Shown in pieces: positions 44,080 to 52,824 of a DNA stretch of 64,000 nt. The notes under the pieces were generated by a model that was not told the DNA's origin, searched no databases, and saw only the letters and a program-made list of their open reading frames with translations. The position numbers and the translations under genes are program-made. Numbering within the stretch: the first letter of the stretch is position 1; each line of letters begins with the position of its first letter. This stretch comes from Terrirubrum flagellatum (GTDB taxonomy: Bacteria > Pseudomonadota > Alphaproteobacteria > Rhizobiales > Beijerinckiaceae), in contig NZ_CP091851.1 in assembly GCF_022059845.1 (NCBI RefSeq), positions 2,356,001 through 2,420,000 of the forward strand, read 5' to 3'.

Positions 44080-44502
44080 ATGACGGCGACCAGGTTCGCA
44101 TTGCTCTATGTCGCGGCATTGATTGTCTGTCTGCCGCTTGACGCCATCTGGCTCAGCCTCACCGCCAACAGCCTTTACCGCGCCCATCTCGGACCGATCA
44201 TGCTGGATCAGCCGCGCTGGGCTGCGGCGATTGTCTTCTATCTCCTCTACGGAATCGGCGTCGCGCTCTTCTGCATGACGCCTGCGCTTTCAGGCGGCGG
44301 CTGGACGAGAGCCGCGCTGCTCGGCGCCGCCTTCGGCTTCTTCTGCTACGTCACCTATGACGCGACCAATCACGCAACCCTGCGAGACTTCCCGCTCATC
44401 CTCGCCCTCATCGATGTCGCCTGGGGCGTCATCCTGACGGCCACGGCGGCGGGGCTCGGTTTCCTCATCGCGACGCGCGTCTTCGGCGTCGCAGGTGACT
44501 AA
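44080..44502 (+). CDS. DUF2177 family membrane protein
   Basis: The 140-residue protein has four membrane helices and the DUF2177 hallmarks CLPLDAIWLSLTANSLYRAHLGPI and ATNHATLRDFP. Family members are small integral membrane proteins of unknown function, common in alpha- and gammaproteobacteria. It is convergent with the DHFR-like gene, with no gap between them. Confidence 0.85.
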   Translation: MTATRFALLYVAALIVCLPLDAIWLSLTANSLYRAHLGPIMLDQPRWAAAIVFYLLYGIGVALFCMTPALSGGGWTRAALLGAAFGFFCYVTYDATNHATLRDFPLILALIDVAWGVILTATAAGLGFLIATRVFGVAGD

Positions 44503-45045
44503 TCAGCGGCGCCAGATCGTCAGATCGACGCCGGCGGCTTCATCCATCGCCGTCGTTGCGCCAGCGCGAAAGCCTGCGTCGCGCAGCACGTCCTCCGCGC
44601 GCACGCCTTTCTCAACCGCGGCGAACAATCCGCGACCTCCAGGCAACGTAACCTGACGCGCGCGCGACAGATGAAACGCCGTCAGCCCGCGCTTGAGAAA
44701 ATAATCGAACGGCCCCTGCCCGCCCGGCGCGCCGACGCGGCCACCGTTCGGCAGAAGCTCGCGCGCCACGTCTTCCCAGGGCATCGCGGCCGGATTCCAC
44801 CACCAGGCGTCGTCGCGTCGCTCAAGGCGCTCCGCGCGCGACGACATCACAATGCGTCGCCGGTTCCGCAGATTGGGCGCGGCCTCATGACTAATGCGCC
44901 CGAGCACGGTGATATCGCAGCGATCGAGTTCGCTCTGGAAATAACGCCAGTCGGCGTCATTCAAGAGACCCGTCGGCATGTCGCCATCAGCGTCAGCGAT
45001 GCGGTCGTCGGCGCTGACGATGGCGTAAGCGTGAATCTCAATCAT
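44503..45045 (-). CDS. Dihydrofolate reductase-like protein (DHFR/RibD C-terminal fold)
   Basis: The 180-residue protein has a start of the DHFR/RibD-C type (MIEIHAYAIVSADDRIADADGDMP) with WRYFQSELDRCDITVLGRISHEAAPN, and the glycine-rich GGQGPFDYFL pair near the C-terminus. The fold reduces a C=N bond with NAD(P)H. It is not the housekeeping dihydrofolate reductase, whose catalytic acid and folate motifs are not seen here. The function is unknown. Confidence 0.72.
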   Translation of the reverse strand: MIEIHAYAIVSADDRIADADGDMPTGLLNDADWRYFQSELDRCDITVLGRISHEAAPNLRNRRRIVMSSRAERLERRDDAWWWNPAAMPWEDVARELLPNGGRVGAPGGQGPFDYFLKRGLTAFHLSRARQVTLPGGRGLFAAVEKGVRAEDVLRDAGFRAGATTAMDEAAGVDLTIWRR

Positions 45046-45245
45046 GCTCGCGATGCTATCGCACCGCCTCCCCGCCCGGACAATGCCGGCGCGCGGCGAA
45101 CGATCGCCGAGGCTGCATGTCGATCAGCAGATGTCCGTGCGCCGCCGCACTTAACCGGAACGGACTGACGCCTAGCTTTCCGTGGCTTTATAGCGGCCTT
45201 GGGCGCATCAAAGCTGTGGCGCGTTACTCTTTGCACGAGGCGTTC

Positions 45246-46250
45246 ATGGCGCATTTCGGCAAGTTCGCGAATCTGAGCCCCAAGGGGTGGGTAGAGTCCT
45301 CCTGGACCCAGACGATCCAGATAGGGCAGCACGCCCATATCGGACTGTTTGGCGGAGACGACGACGGCAATGACTTTGTCGTCAGATCCGCCAATCCGAC
45401 CGTATGCGTCGTGCACGAGGAACCGTTGCCAGTGCGCTATCCGCATTGGCGTCATTTCCTGATCACGGCGCTCACCGCGGGCGAGGCGAGGATCAACGCC
45501 ACCGTCGCGAGCACCGGCTTCGTCTATCTCTACATGACGGTGAAGGTCGTCGGCTCGATCGGCGCTCGAATGGTTTTCTTCCCGGGTGAACGGCTTGAAG
45601 GAAAAACAACCGTTGGCACCATCTATGTCATCGGCGGCAGCGGCGAGACCATGAAAGCGGCTGGCGGTCCTCCGGTCGGATATCCCGACCGCGGCGGGCA
45701 TACGGCGGATCCTACTCCGACCGGCCACTATACGCTTGGCCCGCGCATCCATGTGGTCGCGCCCAGTTGGCCAAGTTCGGTGATCGCGTGGGGCTCAGCG
45801 CTGCGGCTCACGGCCGATGGCGAAGTCGAGTATGAGAAATCACCCGGCAGATGGGTCCTCGCCACGGGGCCAAAGGGCGCCGTCACAGCAGCCAAGATGG
45901 CGTTTCACCAAAGGTCCGGCCTCAAGCCGAAGCTCGCGGACGTAATCGCGGACACACGCGCGATGTTTATCGACTCCGCAGGCAATCTTTACAAGACCGA
46001 ATGGGAGAAGAACGATTTCGGCCGCTGGGGATGGAACCTTCGGCGGAACGGCGAGTCCACGGCCTATTTCATCCACACCACGCCAAACGACGAGATGGCG
46101 ACAGCTCAGGGAAAAGCCGTCGCGCTCGCGAATTCGCACGGTTGCCTCCATCTTGTTCCAGCGGAGCGCGACCGGCTTATGAAAGCGGGCTTCCTGAAGG
46201 AAGGGACTCCATTCGAGGTGCGCCCCTATACCGAAACGGGACCGCCGTGA
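45246..46250 (+). CDS. L,D-transpeptidase family protein with an N-terminal unassigned domain
   Basis: The 334-residue protein carries the YkuD-type active site in its C-terminal part: FIHTTPNDE, then LANSHGCLHLVPAERDRLMKAGF with H298 and catalytic C300. The first ~180 residues form a separate, beta-rich region (HIGLFGGDDDGNDFVVRSAN, TGFVYLYMTVKVVG) that I do not recognise. Such enzymes cross-link peptidoglycan or attach proteins to it, but no signal peptide is visible here. Its stop overlaps the GTG of the next gene by 4 bases. Confidence 0.75.
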   Translation: MAHFGKFANLSPKGWVESSWTQTIQIGQHAHIGLFGGDDDGNDFVVRSANPTVCVVHEEPLPVRYPHWRHFLITALTAGEARINATVASTGFVYLYMTVKVVGSIGARMVFFPGERLEGKTTVGTIYVIGGSGETMKAAGGPPVGYPDRGGHTADPTPTGHYTLGPRIHVVAPSWPSSVIAWGSALRLTADGEVEYEKSPGRWVLATGPKGAVTAAKMAFHQRSGLKPKLADVIADTRAMFIDSAGNLYKTEWEKNDFGRWGWNLRRNGESTAYFIHTTPNDEMATAQGKAVALANSHGCLHLVPAERDRLMKAGFLKEGTPFEVRPYTETGPP

Positions 46251-46999
46251 TCGGTCTGCACGGCCTCGTCGCCTCTCTCGTTTTTGTTTCCAGCGCTGTT
46301 GCAGCCGCTGAATGCGGTCAGCTTGAGCAGCGTGCTGAGGCGACGGCCAAAGCCGTCGCCATCGCGGCCGATGAAAGAGGAGCGACCAGCGCGCTGGCCG
46401 AGATCGCGCTCGAAGGCGTCAGGGAATGCCCTTCCTCGGAACCGCTCTGGTTTTTCGCCGCCCGCGCAGCTGAGCTACGCGATGCGCCCCTGGCTGCGAC
46501 GGGAGAGGCGTCGCCGGCGCGCGCTATCGCAGAAGATGCGGCGAAAGCAGCGCCGCGATCCGCGCGCATTCTGACAATCGTCGCGCGCTGGGACGGAAGT
46601 TCGGAGGCGGCGCGACGTGCGCTCGCGCTTGATGCGTCCTACGCGCCGGCGCAATGGGCGCTTGCCCTCGCGCTCGCGCGCGAGGGAGCTTCCGCAGAAG
46701 GCATGAAAGTCCTGGGCGCCCGCAAGGAATCTAATTCCGACCGCATCGCGCGTGCGGAGGTCTTTCTCGCCGCAGGACAGCCTCTCAACGCAGTGGCTCC
46801 AGCGCGCGCTGCGGCCACTCGGCCGAATCCCGATCCATCGGAGTTCTCAACCGCCGGGGATATCACGCGCCGCAGCAATGAGGCGCTTGGACTGGCGCTT
46901 GTCCGGAGCGGAAAGAAAGCCGACGGATTGAAGGCGCTTCGCATCGCCGCCTCGCTCGGCTCACGCCGTGCGCAGAGCGAAATCGACAAGCTGAAATAG
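46247..46999 (+). CDS. Exported repeat-containing protein, coupled to the L,D-transpeptidase
   Basis: The 250-residue protein starts with a GTG at 46247, overlapping the previous stop (GTGA), and has a signal peptide (MIGLHGLVASLVFVSSAVAAAECG). The rest is Ala-rich helical, with TPR- or Sel1-like repeats such as ALALAREGASAEGMKVL, ALGLALVRSGKKADGLKALR and AASLGSRRAQSEI. It is probably periplasmic and works with the adjacent transpeptidase-like protein. No specific function can be named. Confidence 0.65.
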   Translation: MIGLHGLVASLVFVSSAVAAAECGQLEQRAEATAKAVAIAADERGATSALAEIALEGVRECPSSEPLWFFAARAAELRDAPLAATGEASPARAIAEDAAKAAPRSARILTIVARWDGSSEAARRALALDASYAPAQWALALALAREGASAEGMKVLGARKESNSDRIARAEVFLAAGQPLNAVAPARAAATRPNPDPSEFSTAGDITRRSNEALGLALVRSGKKADGLKALRIAASLGSRRAQSEIDKLK

Positions 47000-47051
47000 C
47001 ACAACGGCGACCGCCGCAGGTCAACGCGGCGCTCGCTTGAAAGCGGCTCCG

Positions 47052-48563
47052 TTACTCCCACCAGCGGTCAACAACGGGGAAGCGGCCGGCGCTCTGCTCG
47101 ATCACTTCGCCGAGCGAGAACAAGGTCTCTTCGTCGAACGGACGACCAATGAGCTGCAGCCCGAGCGGCAGGCCCTGCGCGTCGACGCCCGCAGGCACCG
47201 CAATGCCAGGCAGGCCCGCCATGTTCACGGTGACGGTGAAGACGTCGTTGAGATACATCTCGACCGGATCGGCCTTCAGCTTCTCGCCGATGCCGAAGGC
47301 GGCTGACGGGGTCGCCGGCGTCAGGATCGCATGCACGCCCTGATCGAAGACCGTCTCAAAATCGCGCTTGATCAGCGTGCGCACCTTCTGCGCGCGCAGA
47401 TAATAAGCGTCGTAATATCCGGCTGACAGCACATAGGCGCCGATCATGATGCGGCGCTTCACCTCGCGGCCGAAGCCTTCGGCGCGCGTCTTCTCATACA
47501 TGTCGATGATGTCGCGGCCTGGCTCGCGCAGACCGTAGCGCACGCCGTCATAGCGCGCGAGGTTCGACGAGCATTCCGCCGGCGCGACGATGTAATAGGC
47601 CGGCAGCGCATATTTCGTGTGCGGCAGGGAGATATCGACGATCTCGGCGCCGGCCGCCTTCAGCCATTCCACGCCTTTCGCCCAGAGCCTGTCGATCTCG
47701 GCGTTCATGCCATCGAGCCGATACTCCTTCGGGATGCCGATGCGCAGACCTTTCACCGAACGGCCGACAGCCGCCTCATAGTCCGGCACTGCAATATAGG
47801 CGCACGTGGTGTCCTTGGCATCATGGCCCGCCATCGAGCGCAGCATGATCGCGTTGTCGCGCACCGTCTTGCCGATCGGTCCGGCCTGATCCAGCGACGA
47901 CGCGAACGCGACGATGCCCCAGCGCGAACAGCGGCCATAGGTCGGCTTGATGCCGACCGTACCGGTGAACGCCGCAGGCTGGCGGATCGAACCGCCGGTG
48001 TCGGTCGCAGTAGCCGCGAGGCACAGATGCGCCGCGACCGCGGACGCGGAGCCGCCTGACGAGCCGCCCGGCACGAGCGGCGTTCCGACCACCTTGCCGT
48101 TCTCGACATAGGTGTTCGCGCCGGGGCGACGCCACGGCGAGACGACGGGGCCGAACGCGCTGGTCTCGTTCGACGAGCCCATGGCGAATTCGTCATTGTT
48201 GAGCTTGCCGAGCATCACGGCGCCGTCGCGCCAGAGATGCGACGACACTGTCGACTCGTAAGCGGGAATGAAATTGCCGAGGATGTTCGAGCAGGCGGTG
48301 GTGCGCACGCCCTCGGTTGCGAACAGATCCTTGATGCCGAGCGGCAGTCCTTCGAGCGGACCCGCCTCGTTCTTCGCGAGTTTCGCGTCGCTCTTGTCGG
48401 CCTGCGCCAGAGCGCGATCCGGCGTCTCCAGCACATAGGCATTGAGCGCGCGCGCCTTCTCGATCGCGGAGACGTGGGCGCTGGTGATCTCGCGCGAGGA
48501 AAAGCGCTTGGCCTTCAGGCCGTCGCGCGCTTCGGCGAGCGTGAGTGTAAGGAGATCGGACAA
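47052..48563 (-). CDS. gatA: Asp-tRNA(Asn)/Glu-tRNA(Gln) amidotransferase subunit A
   Basis: The 503-residue amidase-signature enzyme has the triad K78 (LGIKDLF), cis-serine S168 (PGGSSGGSA) and nucleophile S192 ([11 protein letters not shown]). It releases ammonia from glutamine for GatB to amidate misacylated tRNA. gatC lies just upstream on the same strand; gatB is not in the window. Confidence 0.97.
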   Translation of the reverse strand: MSDLLTLTLAEARDGLKAKRFSSREITSAHVSAIEKARALNAYVLETPDRALAQADKSDAKLAKNEAGPLEGLPLGIKDLFATEGVRTTACSNILGNFIPAYESTVSSHLWRDGAVMLGKLNNDEFAMGSSNETSAFGPVVSPWRRPGANTYVENGKVVGTPLVPGGSSGGSASAVAAHLCLAATATDTGGSIRQPAAFTGTVGIKPTYGRCSRWGIVAFASSLDQAGPIGKTVRDNAIMLRSMAGHDAKDTTCAYIAVPDYEAAVGRSVKGLRIGIPKEYRLDGMNAEIDRLWAKGVEWLKAAGAEIVDISLPHTKYALPAYYIVAPAECSSNLARYDGVRYGLREPGRDIIDMYEKTRAEGFGREVKRRIMIGAYVLSAGYYDAYYLRAQKVRTLIKRDFETVFDQGVHAILTPATPSAAFGIGEKLKADPVEMYLNDVFTVTVNMAGLPGIAVPAGVDAQGLPLGLQLIGRPFDEETLFSLGEVIEQSAGRFPVVDRWWE

Positions 48564-48614
48564 GGTTTCAGCTTCGTTGAAAGAGGAAGGAGAGCGATCG
48601 CGATAATGCGTCGC

Positions 48615-48902
48615 TCACTCGATGACCTTGGGCACGAGGAAATAATTGTCCTGCGTCGCCGGCGCGTTGCCGACAATGATCGCGGCCTTGTCGCCGTCAT
48701 TCACCACGTCCTGGCGCTTCTTCATCGCCATCGGCGTGACCGACGTCATCGGCTCGACGCCGTCGACATTCACTTCCGACAGTTGCTCGACGAAGGCGAG
48801 GATCGCGTTCAGCTCCGACTGGAGCTTCGGCACGTCCTCATCGGACACAGCGATACGGGCGAGATGGGCGACACGTTTCACGGTCGCAGCGTCAACGGAC
48901 AT
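48615..48902 (-). CDS. gatC: Asp-tRNA(Asn)/Glu-tRNA(Gln) amidotransferase subunit C
   Basis: The 95-residue protein is a complete GatC ([47 protein letters not shown], ending [11 protein letters not shown]-like). It holds GatA and GatB together. It precedes gatA by 51 bases and is co-directional with it. Confidence 0.96.
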   Translation of the reverse strand: MSVDAATVKRVAHLARIAVSDEDVPKLQSELNAILAFVEQLSEVNVDGVEPMTSVTPMAMKKRQDVVNDGDKAAIIVGNAPATQDNYFLVPKVIE

Positions 48903-48986
48903 GGCGGCGCCTGCGGGATCAGATCGCCGGCTTCTAGACCATTTTTGCGCAGCGCGAAAAGCGGAAAGGAACGGCGCCGGCAGTCG

Positions 48987-49514
48987 CTACTTCTTGTCGT
49001 CCGGTTTGAGCTTCACCAGAGACGCGAAAGGCGAGGTCGCGGCGCGGCCCGCCGCGTCGTCATAGTCGAAGTCGACGCCGGGCTTGCGCGGGTAGGGATC
49101 GACGCCAAGCGCAAGGAACTCGGCTGTCAGGGCGCCGAGATCGATGGCGCCGTCGACGATCGGGTCCGGTGGGTCATCGGCCGCCGGGCCGTCCGTCGGA
49201 ACCGGCGGCAGGCGGGAGGGCTCGGCGAAATCGACCTCGACCTCTTCCTCCACATCATCCTCGAACGGCTCGATGGAGATGGTGCAGATCTGCGTGATCT
49301 TCGCCTTCACGGTTCCAGTGACGCGCAGCCCGAGGCTGGTATGACCAATATGGAACCGGCCGACGAGCGAATGGATCGCCGGCAGCTCGAAATCCGCGGC
49401 GACTTCCGCGCGCTCGCGCTCATCCGCCTCGATCACCACGTCGAGCCCCTTCGGCGGCACGTCAGTGACGATGACGGGATAGCTCAGCGGCGATTTCTCG
49501 GCCTTCTGGGTCAT
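48987..49514 (-). CDS. DUF177 (YceD-like) domain protein
   Basis: The 175-residue protein belongs to DUF177/YceD, with the conserved QICTISIEPFEDDVEEEVEVDF in the middle. Family members are encoded next to rpmF or plsX in other bacteria and affect rRNA or fatty-acid synthesis. The ATG at 49514 overlaps the stop of the previous gene by one base (TGATG). An acidic middle (PADDPPDPIVDG) is present. A cytoplasmic location is likely. Confidence 0.85.
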   Translation of the reverse strand: MTQKAEKSPLSYPVIVTDVPPKGLDVVIEADERERAEVAADFELPAIHSLVGRFHIGHTSLGLRVTGTVKAKITQICTISIEPFEDDVEEEVEVDFAEPSRLPPVPTDGPAADDPPDPIVDGAIDLGALTAEFLALGVDPYPRKPGVDFDYDDAAGRAATSPFASLVKLKPDDKK

Positions 49515-50053
49515 CAGGCGGCCTCCACGACCGCAGGCCATTCGATGCGGCCCGTTTGCAGCGCGCGCCAGTCGGTCTTCGCAAGCGCGTCCTCGCAGGC
49601 GAACACCTGCAGGGCGAGCGGCAGCGCCGCCTCCGCCTCTCCGTCCCGCGACATGACGTTGCGGGCGAGCGCCGCCGCGAGCTCACGCTCGTCCCGCCGA
49701 TCGAGAGGTCCGGAATAGGCTTCGACGCGTCCGAGCCAGTCGCCGCCCAGGCTGCGCATCTTCTTCGGCACGGCGATGTCGCTGATGCCGATCTGACGGA
49801 AGGCGCGATCGAAATCGGTGAACATGCGGTCGATCAGGTCCTGCGCCAGTTCTCCGGCGGGCGGCGGCAGAGCACGCAGCCGGCGAACCACCAGCAACGC
49901 ATGCAGCATGACCGATTCGATCCGCCCGAATGGATTGTCCGGCGCGCCGAGGCGCAAATACAGGTCCGGACGCCGCGCGCCGGCGACCACAGCGTCATGC
50001 AACGCTTCGATGACAGCTGCGTTGGGATCGCTTCTGAAGAGCTTCAAAGCCAT
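49514..50053 (-). CDS. Ubiquinol-cytochrome c chaperone family protein (CBP3-like)
   Basis: The 179-residue protein has the chaperone core: YLRLGAPDNPFGRIESVMLHALLVVRRLR, IDRMFTDFDRAFRQIGISDIAVPKKMRSLG and WLGRVEAYSGPL. These proteins help the bc1 complex to assemble, acting with the cytochrome b subunit. The start MALKLFRSD at 50053 was preferred over an upstream ATG that would overlap the bamE promoter. It is coupled to the DUF177 gene and divergent from bamE. Confidence 0.86.
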   Translation of the reverse strand: MALKLFRSDPNAAVIEALHDAVVAGARRPDLYLRLGAPDNPFGRIESVMLHALLVVRRLRALPPPAGELAQDLIDRMFTDFDRAFRQIGISDIAVPKKMRSLGGDWLGRVEAYSGPLDRRDERELAAALARNVMSRDGEAEAALPLALQVFACEDALAKTDWRALQTGRIEWPAVVEAA

Positions 50054-50168
50054 GGAAACGCCGGCTTGGCCGGCCTTGTCTTCGCCAAGGTCGCGGGTTA
50101 CCCGTCCCGGCGCGTCGCGGCAAGGGCGGGCGGCGGACGCGGATGAGGCGCTGGGAGACTCAGAGAAG

Positions 50169-50630
50169 ATGATGTCGGTATCCGGGGGGATCAAGTGGGC
50201 CGTGGTCGCATGCCTTGGACTGGCGGGCGCCGGCTGCGAAAGCCTCAACATCACCTGGTCAGGCTATAATGAGACCTTCACGCACGGATTCGTCGCTGAC
50301 GGCCGCATCGACAAGGTGAAGACCGGCATGGACGTCCAGGCGGTGCTCAACGAACTCGGCACGCCCTCGACCGTCTCCACCGTCGGCAACAAGACCTTCT
50401 ACTACATCACGCAGCGGAACCGCCGCACCGTTCAGTTCCTCGGCGAGCGCGAGGTCGAGCGTCAGGTCTTCACCGTCTATTTCAATCAGGGCTTCAAGGT
50501 CGAACGCATCGCCAATTACGGCCTGCAGGACGGTCAGGTGTTCGACTTCATCAGCCGCACCACGCCGACCGGCGGCGCCGAGCCAAGCTTCGTGCGCAAC
50601 ATGCTGCAGGGCCTCGGCAAGTGGAGCTAG
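50169..50630 (+). CDS. bamE: Outer membrane protein assembly factor BamE
   Basis: The 153-residue protein has a lipoprotein-type signal (SGGIKWAVVACLGLAGAGC, cysteine at 23) and the SmpA/OmlA domain: FVADGRIDKVKTGMDVQAVLNELGTPSTVS, then TFYYITQ...RRTVQFLGEREVERQVFTVYFNQ. It is a subunit of the Bam complex at the outer membrane. The first ATG at 50169 is followed at once by another at 50172; both keep the lipobox. It is divergent from the cytochrome chaperone gene. Confidence 0.92.
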   Translation: MMSVSGGIKWAVVACLGLAGAGCESLNITWSGYNETFTHGFVADGRIDKVKTGMDVQAVLNELGTPSTVSTVGNKTFYYITQRNRRTVQFLGEREVERQVFTVYFNQGFKVERIANYGLQDGQVFDFISRTTPTGGAEPSFVRNMLQGLGKWS

Positions 50631-50636
50631 TTTTCG

Positions 50637-50657
50637 GCGGCGCGTAATTTGCGCCGC
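50637..50657 (+). terminator. Hairpin between bamE and phaZ
   Basis: GCGGCGC and GCGCCGC form a 7-bp stem with a GTAATTT loop just after bamE. No T-run follows, so it is a weak candidate terminator for the convergent pair bamE and phaZ. Confidence 0.4.
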
Positions 50658-50664
50658 TCCCGCG

Positions 50665-51885
50665 CTATTCGTTCGCGAGAATCATATTGCGGACGATCGG
50701 GTAGATCTGACCTTCCCATTTCCTGCCGCTGAAGACGCCGTAATGGCCGACTCCGGCCTGCATATGGTGCTTCTTCTGATAAGGCCGCAATTTCGCGCAG
50801 AGATCATGCGCGGCGACGGTCTGCCCCAGCGCGCAGATGTCGTCGCGCTCGCCTTCGACGGTCAGCAGCGCGGTGCGCCTGATCGCTGACGTCTCGACCT
50901 TCTCGCCACGAAAGGTGAGCTTGCCGAGCGGCAGCGCATATTCCTGAAACACCAACCGCACCGTCTCGAGATAGAAGTCGGCGCTGAGATCGAGTACGGC
51001 GAAATACTCATCGTAGAAAGCCTTGGTGACCGCAGCTTTCTCGGTATTTCCCATCGCCAGATTCTCGAACATGTCCTGATGCGCCTTCACATGGCGATCC
51101 ATGTTCATCGCCATGAAAGCGGTGAGCTGAACGAAGCCGGGATAGACGCGGCGGCCGGCGCCGGCGAATTTCCAGGGCACGGCGGCGATCAGATTCTGCT
51201 CGAACCATTCAATTGGTTTGCCGACAGCGAGTTCGTTCACCTTCGTCGGATTGACGCGGCAATCGATCGGCCCCGCCATCAACGTCATGCTGCGCGGCTG
51301 CGCCACGTCGCCCGATTGCGCCATCACCGCCGCCGCGACGAGCGTCGCGACGCAGGGCTGACAGACAGCGATCACATGCGCCCCCGGCCCCATATGGCGC
51401 AGAAAACGAATGACATAGTCGACGTAGTCATCGAAGCCGAAGACGCCGTCTTCAAGCGGCACGTCGCGCGCATTGCCCCAGTCCGTGATAAAGACGTCAT
51501 GATCTGAAAGCAGGGTCTTGACCGTGTTGCGCAACAGGGTGGCGAAATGGCCCGACAGCGGAGCGACCACCAGCACGCGCGGCTGCGCCGTATCGACATC
51601 CTTGCGGAAGCGCAGCAGCGTTCCGAAAGGCAGCTTCATGGCCGCCTCCTCGGTCACGCCGACCTCATGGTTGCCCACCATCACCTTGTCGATGCCGTAG
51701 GCCGGCCGCTCATGAGTGAGCGTCGCGCGCGACACCATCTCGTAGGCCGCAGACAAGCTGCGGACAGGCACGGCCTCGGAGAAACCCGGGATCTGGAGGT
51801 TGTTGAGAAACGTCATTCCCATGCGCGCCGCCGCCCGCACCGGGTCCATCATGTCGGCCTGCGCCTGGAAAGCCGCGTAGATCAT
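50665..51885 (-). CDS. phaZ: Intracellular polyhydroxybutyrate depolymerase
   Basis: The 406-residue protein has the PHB_depo_C domain and the PhaZ pattern: MPFGTLLRF-like KLPFGTLLRFRK, DVFITDWGNARDVPL, the active-site motif VIAVCQPCVATLVAA (nucleophile C175) and a late histidine in GVGHYGVFSGRKW. It breaks down stored PHB in the cytoplasm, complementing the phasin at 33857. No signal peptide is seen, which supports the intracellular type. Confidence 0.92.
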   Translation of the reverse strand: MIYAAFQAQADMMDPVRAAARMGMTFLNNLQIPGFSEAVPVRSLSAAYEMVSRATLTHERPAYGIDKVMVGNHEVGVTEEAAMKLPFGTLLRFRKDVDTAQPRVLVVAPLSGHFATLLRNTVKTLLSDHDVFITDWGNARDVPLEDGVFGFDDYVDYVIRFLRHMGPGAHVIAVCQPCVATLVAAAVMAQSGDVAQPRSMTLMAGPIDCRVNPTKVNELAVGKPIEWFEQNLIAAVPWKFAGAGRRVYPGFVQLTAFMAMNMDRHVKAHQDMFENLAMGNTEKAAVTKAFYDEYFAVLDLSADFYLETVRLVFQEYALPLGKLTFRGEKVETSAIRRTALLTVEGERDDICALGQTVAAHDLCAKLRPYQKKHHMQAGVGHYGVFSGRKWEGQIYPIVRNMILANE

Positions 51886-51901
51886 TCGCCCCGCCCCCTA
51901 G

Positions 51902-52016
51902 ATCACGTTCCCGCACTTTGATTGAATCAATCAAAGTGCGGGAACGTGATCGATTCCATAAGTTGAGAGCATGGCCCTTGCGAAAAACCGGTTCCCACTT
52001 TTTCGCGCCATGCTCT
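51902..52016. repeat. Intergenic repeat with a perfect 22-bp palindrome (copy 1)
   Basis: ATCACGTTCCCGCACTTTGA begins a stem that is perfectly mirrored to 51950. A second stem, GAGCATGG...CCATGCTC (51966-52016), encloses AAAAACCGGTTCCCACTTTT. The same two-part unit recurs at 54216-54326 and, truncated, at about 27703-27745. It is of the kind of dispersed intergenic repeat seen across rhizobial genomes. It lies between divergent phaZ and GST genes. Confidence 0.85.
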
Positions 52017-52161
52017 ACGAACTTATTACACACCGCCTTGACGGCGCCGGCAGGCCGCGAGACCGTGTTGCGCCGCATTAAAGGCTAGTGCAGTTTTTAT
52101 TGCGGTGCGAGATAAAATTCGGACGGGCCCGGCGGTTCGGTCCGGATCGGAAGGGGGCGGA

Positions 52162-52815
52162 ATGGCGACTGCGACGCTGACCATCAGCAGCAAGAACTAC
52201 TCGTCCTGGTCGCTGCGCGGGTGGCTCCTGTGCAGGATGGCCGGCCTCGAATTCGACGAAAAAGTCATGTCGAGCGACGATCCGTCGACGCGGGCCGAAC
52301 TGCTGCTGCTGTCGCCGTCCTTCCTTACGCCCTGCCTCGAACATGACGGGCTGAAGATCTGGGACACGCTGGCGATCGCCGAATATCTGCAGGAGGTGAA
52401 GCCGCTGGCGGGCCTTTTCCCCGGCGACCGCGCGGCGCGCACGCTCTGCCGCTCGATCTCCGGCGAAATGCATTCCGGCTTCGCCAATATGCGTTCGGCG
52501 CTGCCGATGAATCTCAAGGCGCATTACCCCGGGTTCAAGGTCTGGCAGGGCGCGCAGGCCGACATCGACCGCATCGTCACGATCTGGCGCGACGCGCTTG
52601 GGAAGAGCGGCGGGCCGTTTCTTTTCGGACAACCCTCTGTCGCCGATGCGATGTATGCGCCGGTCTGCAGCCGCTTCACCACCTACGATGTCGCGCTCGA
52701 CCCCGCCTGCTCCGCCTATTGCCGCACGATCATAAGCTGGGCGCCGATGGCGGAGTGGATCGAGGCCGCGAAGAACGAGCCCGACGACGTCGAGGAACTC
52801 GACGTCGAATTCTGA
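52162..52815 (+). CDS. Glutathione S-transferase family protein
   Basis: The 217-residue protein has an N-terminal thioredoxin-like domain (LTISSKNYSSWSLRGWLLCRMAGL, the catalytic Ser motif, and a KI WDTLAIAEYL glutathione site) and a C-terminal helical domain (FLFGQPSVADAMYAPVCSRF). It conjugates or isomerises electrophiles with glutathione. The start at 52162 follows AAGGGGGCGG. It converges on the S41 protease gene. Confidence 0.88.
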   Translation: MATATLTISSKNYSSWSLRGWLLCRMAGLEFDEKVMSSDDPSTRAELLLLSPSFLTPCLEHDGLKIWDTLAIAEYLQEVKPLAGLFPGDRAARTLCRSISGEMHSGFANMRSALPMNLKAHYPGFKVWQGAQADIDRIVTIWRDALGKSGGPFLFGQPSVADAMYAPVCSRFTTYDVALDPACSAYCRTIISWAPMAEWIEAAKNEPDDVEELDVEF

Positions 52816-52824
52816 GCGCTCGCC

